The notes under the pieces: model-generated
The model's input: the letters and a program-made list of their open reading frames with translations, nothing else
What the model was told of the DNA's origin: nothing
The model's database searches: none
Shown here: in pieces, positions 63,643 to 64,000 of the stretch
How the letters are laid out: every line of letters begins with the position of its first letter
How positions within the stretch are numbered: the stretch's first letter is position 1
Source: Thysanoteuthis rhombus
Lineage: Eukaryota; Mollusca; Cephalopoda; Oegopsida; Thysanoteuthidae
Length of the DNA: 64,000 bases
Direction of reading: 5' to 3'
NCBI GenBank assembly: GCA_963457665.1
Contig: OY735211.1
Span: 65,594,985-65,658,984, forward strand
Program-made: the position numbers and the translations under genes

Positions 63643-64000
63643 AATTTATCTCCAGTCTGCTCACTATCAATCTATCTTCAGTCTGCCCGTGTCTGTCTTT
63701 CTATTCAGTATTCATGTATTTATCTCTCTGTCTTTTCATGCTTCTGACTTCACTTTGTTCCCTTTACATCAATTCCTCTTCTTTTTCTCCCTTCTCCTCC
63801 TTTTCCCTCTCCATCTTTATTTTTCTCTCTTTCTAAAAAAATATCTCTAAATGGATGAATAATAAGAACCATGACGATGATAATGATTATCACAGAAACA
63901 TCTAATAAAAGAATTCTCTGAAATTCACTCAAAGTTTATCCTTTTTTTTTCTCTTGTTGAACACTAATTAAAGTCTGGAGTTGACTTAGTTTGTTTTTAC
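63515..64000. repeat. Right flank of the satellite: simple-sequence DNA
   Basis: After the last ACTTATGTA the sequence becomes (GT)n-rich (about 63520-63547), then (TA)n at 63608-63641, then a pyrimidine-rich CT stretch (63655-63835) and plain AT-rich DNA. No exon or RNA gene is recognised. Confidence 0.85.

Overview
The window looks like animal nuclear DNA: split coding exons with consensus splice sites, tRNA-derived SINEs, a decayed non-LTR retrotransposon, a mariner remnant, an LTR element, long (TA)n and (GA)n tracts and a very large satellite array. The repeat style fits a mollusc, possibly a cephalopod, but that is a guess; nothing here fixes the species.

Region 1 (about 1-14,100) carries, on the minus strand, the middle and 3' part of a transglutaminase-like gene. 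Exons that splice in compatible phase are read at 4738-4936, 3209-3381 and 259-395, with a possible 25-bp microexon at 25-49. Upstream exons are at 9979-10079, about 10443-10550 and 13992-14095. The last of these encodes the catalytic His and Asp with the expected 23-residue spacing, but a TGA replaces an expected Trp between them. The exon with the catalytic Cys was not found. The introns hold microsatellites, SINEs, a degenerate minisatellite, RTE-like LINE copies, a GA-rich tract, MITE candidates and a probable solo LTR.

Region 2 (about 14,420-24,035) is a transposon graveyard. It holds a mariner remnant, an RTE-like copy ending in a (TGA)n tail, a diverged array of about 115-120 bp units, and a GC-richer block. 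That block contains two near-identical 2.25 kb tandem copies plus a rearranged third part with foldback arms. It ends in a truncated 5S rRNA-like segment.

Region 3 (about 24,035-63,514) is an uninterrupted head-to-tail array of a 190-bp satellite, roughly 208 units, beginning at the broken 5S-like segment. Most of the unit is strongly conserved, but one block of about 45 bp exists in at least two main versions plus recombinants. Larger duplications (1,901, 1,522, 5,517, 2,785, 1,331 and 2,091 bp, among others) show segmental amplification. The last 490 bp are simple-sequence flank.

No gene is supported inside the satellite or the GC-richer block. The short ORFs there come from repetition and lack of stops. 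The only host gene seen is the transglutaminase-like locus. It is either a pseudogene or a gene whose 5' half lies beyond the satellite.
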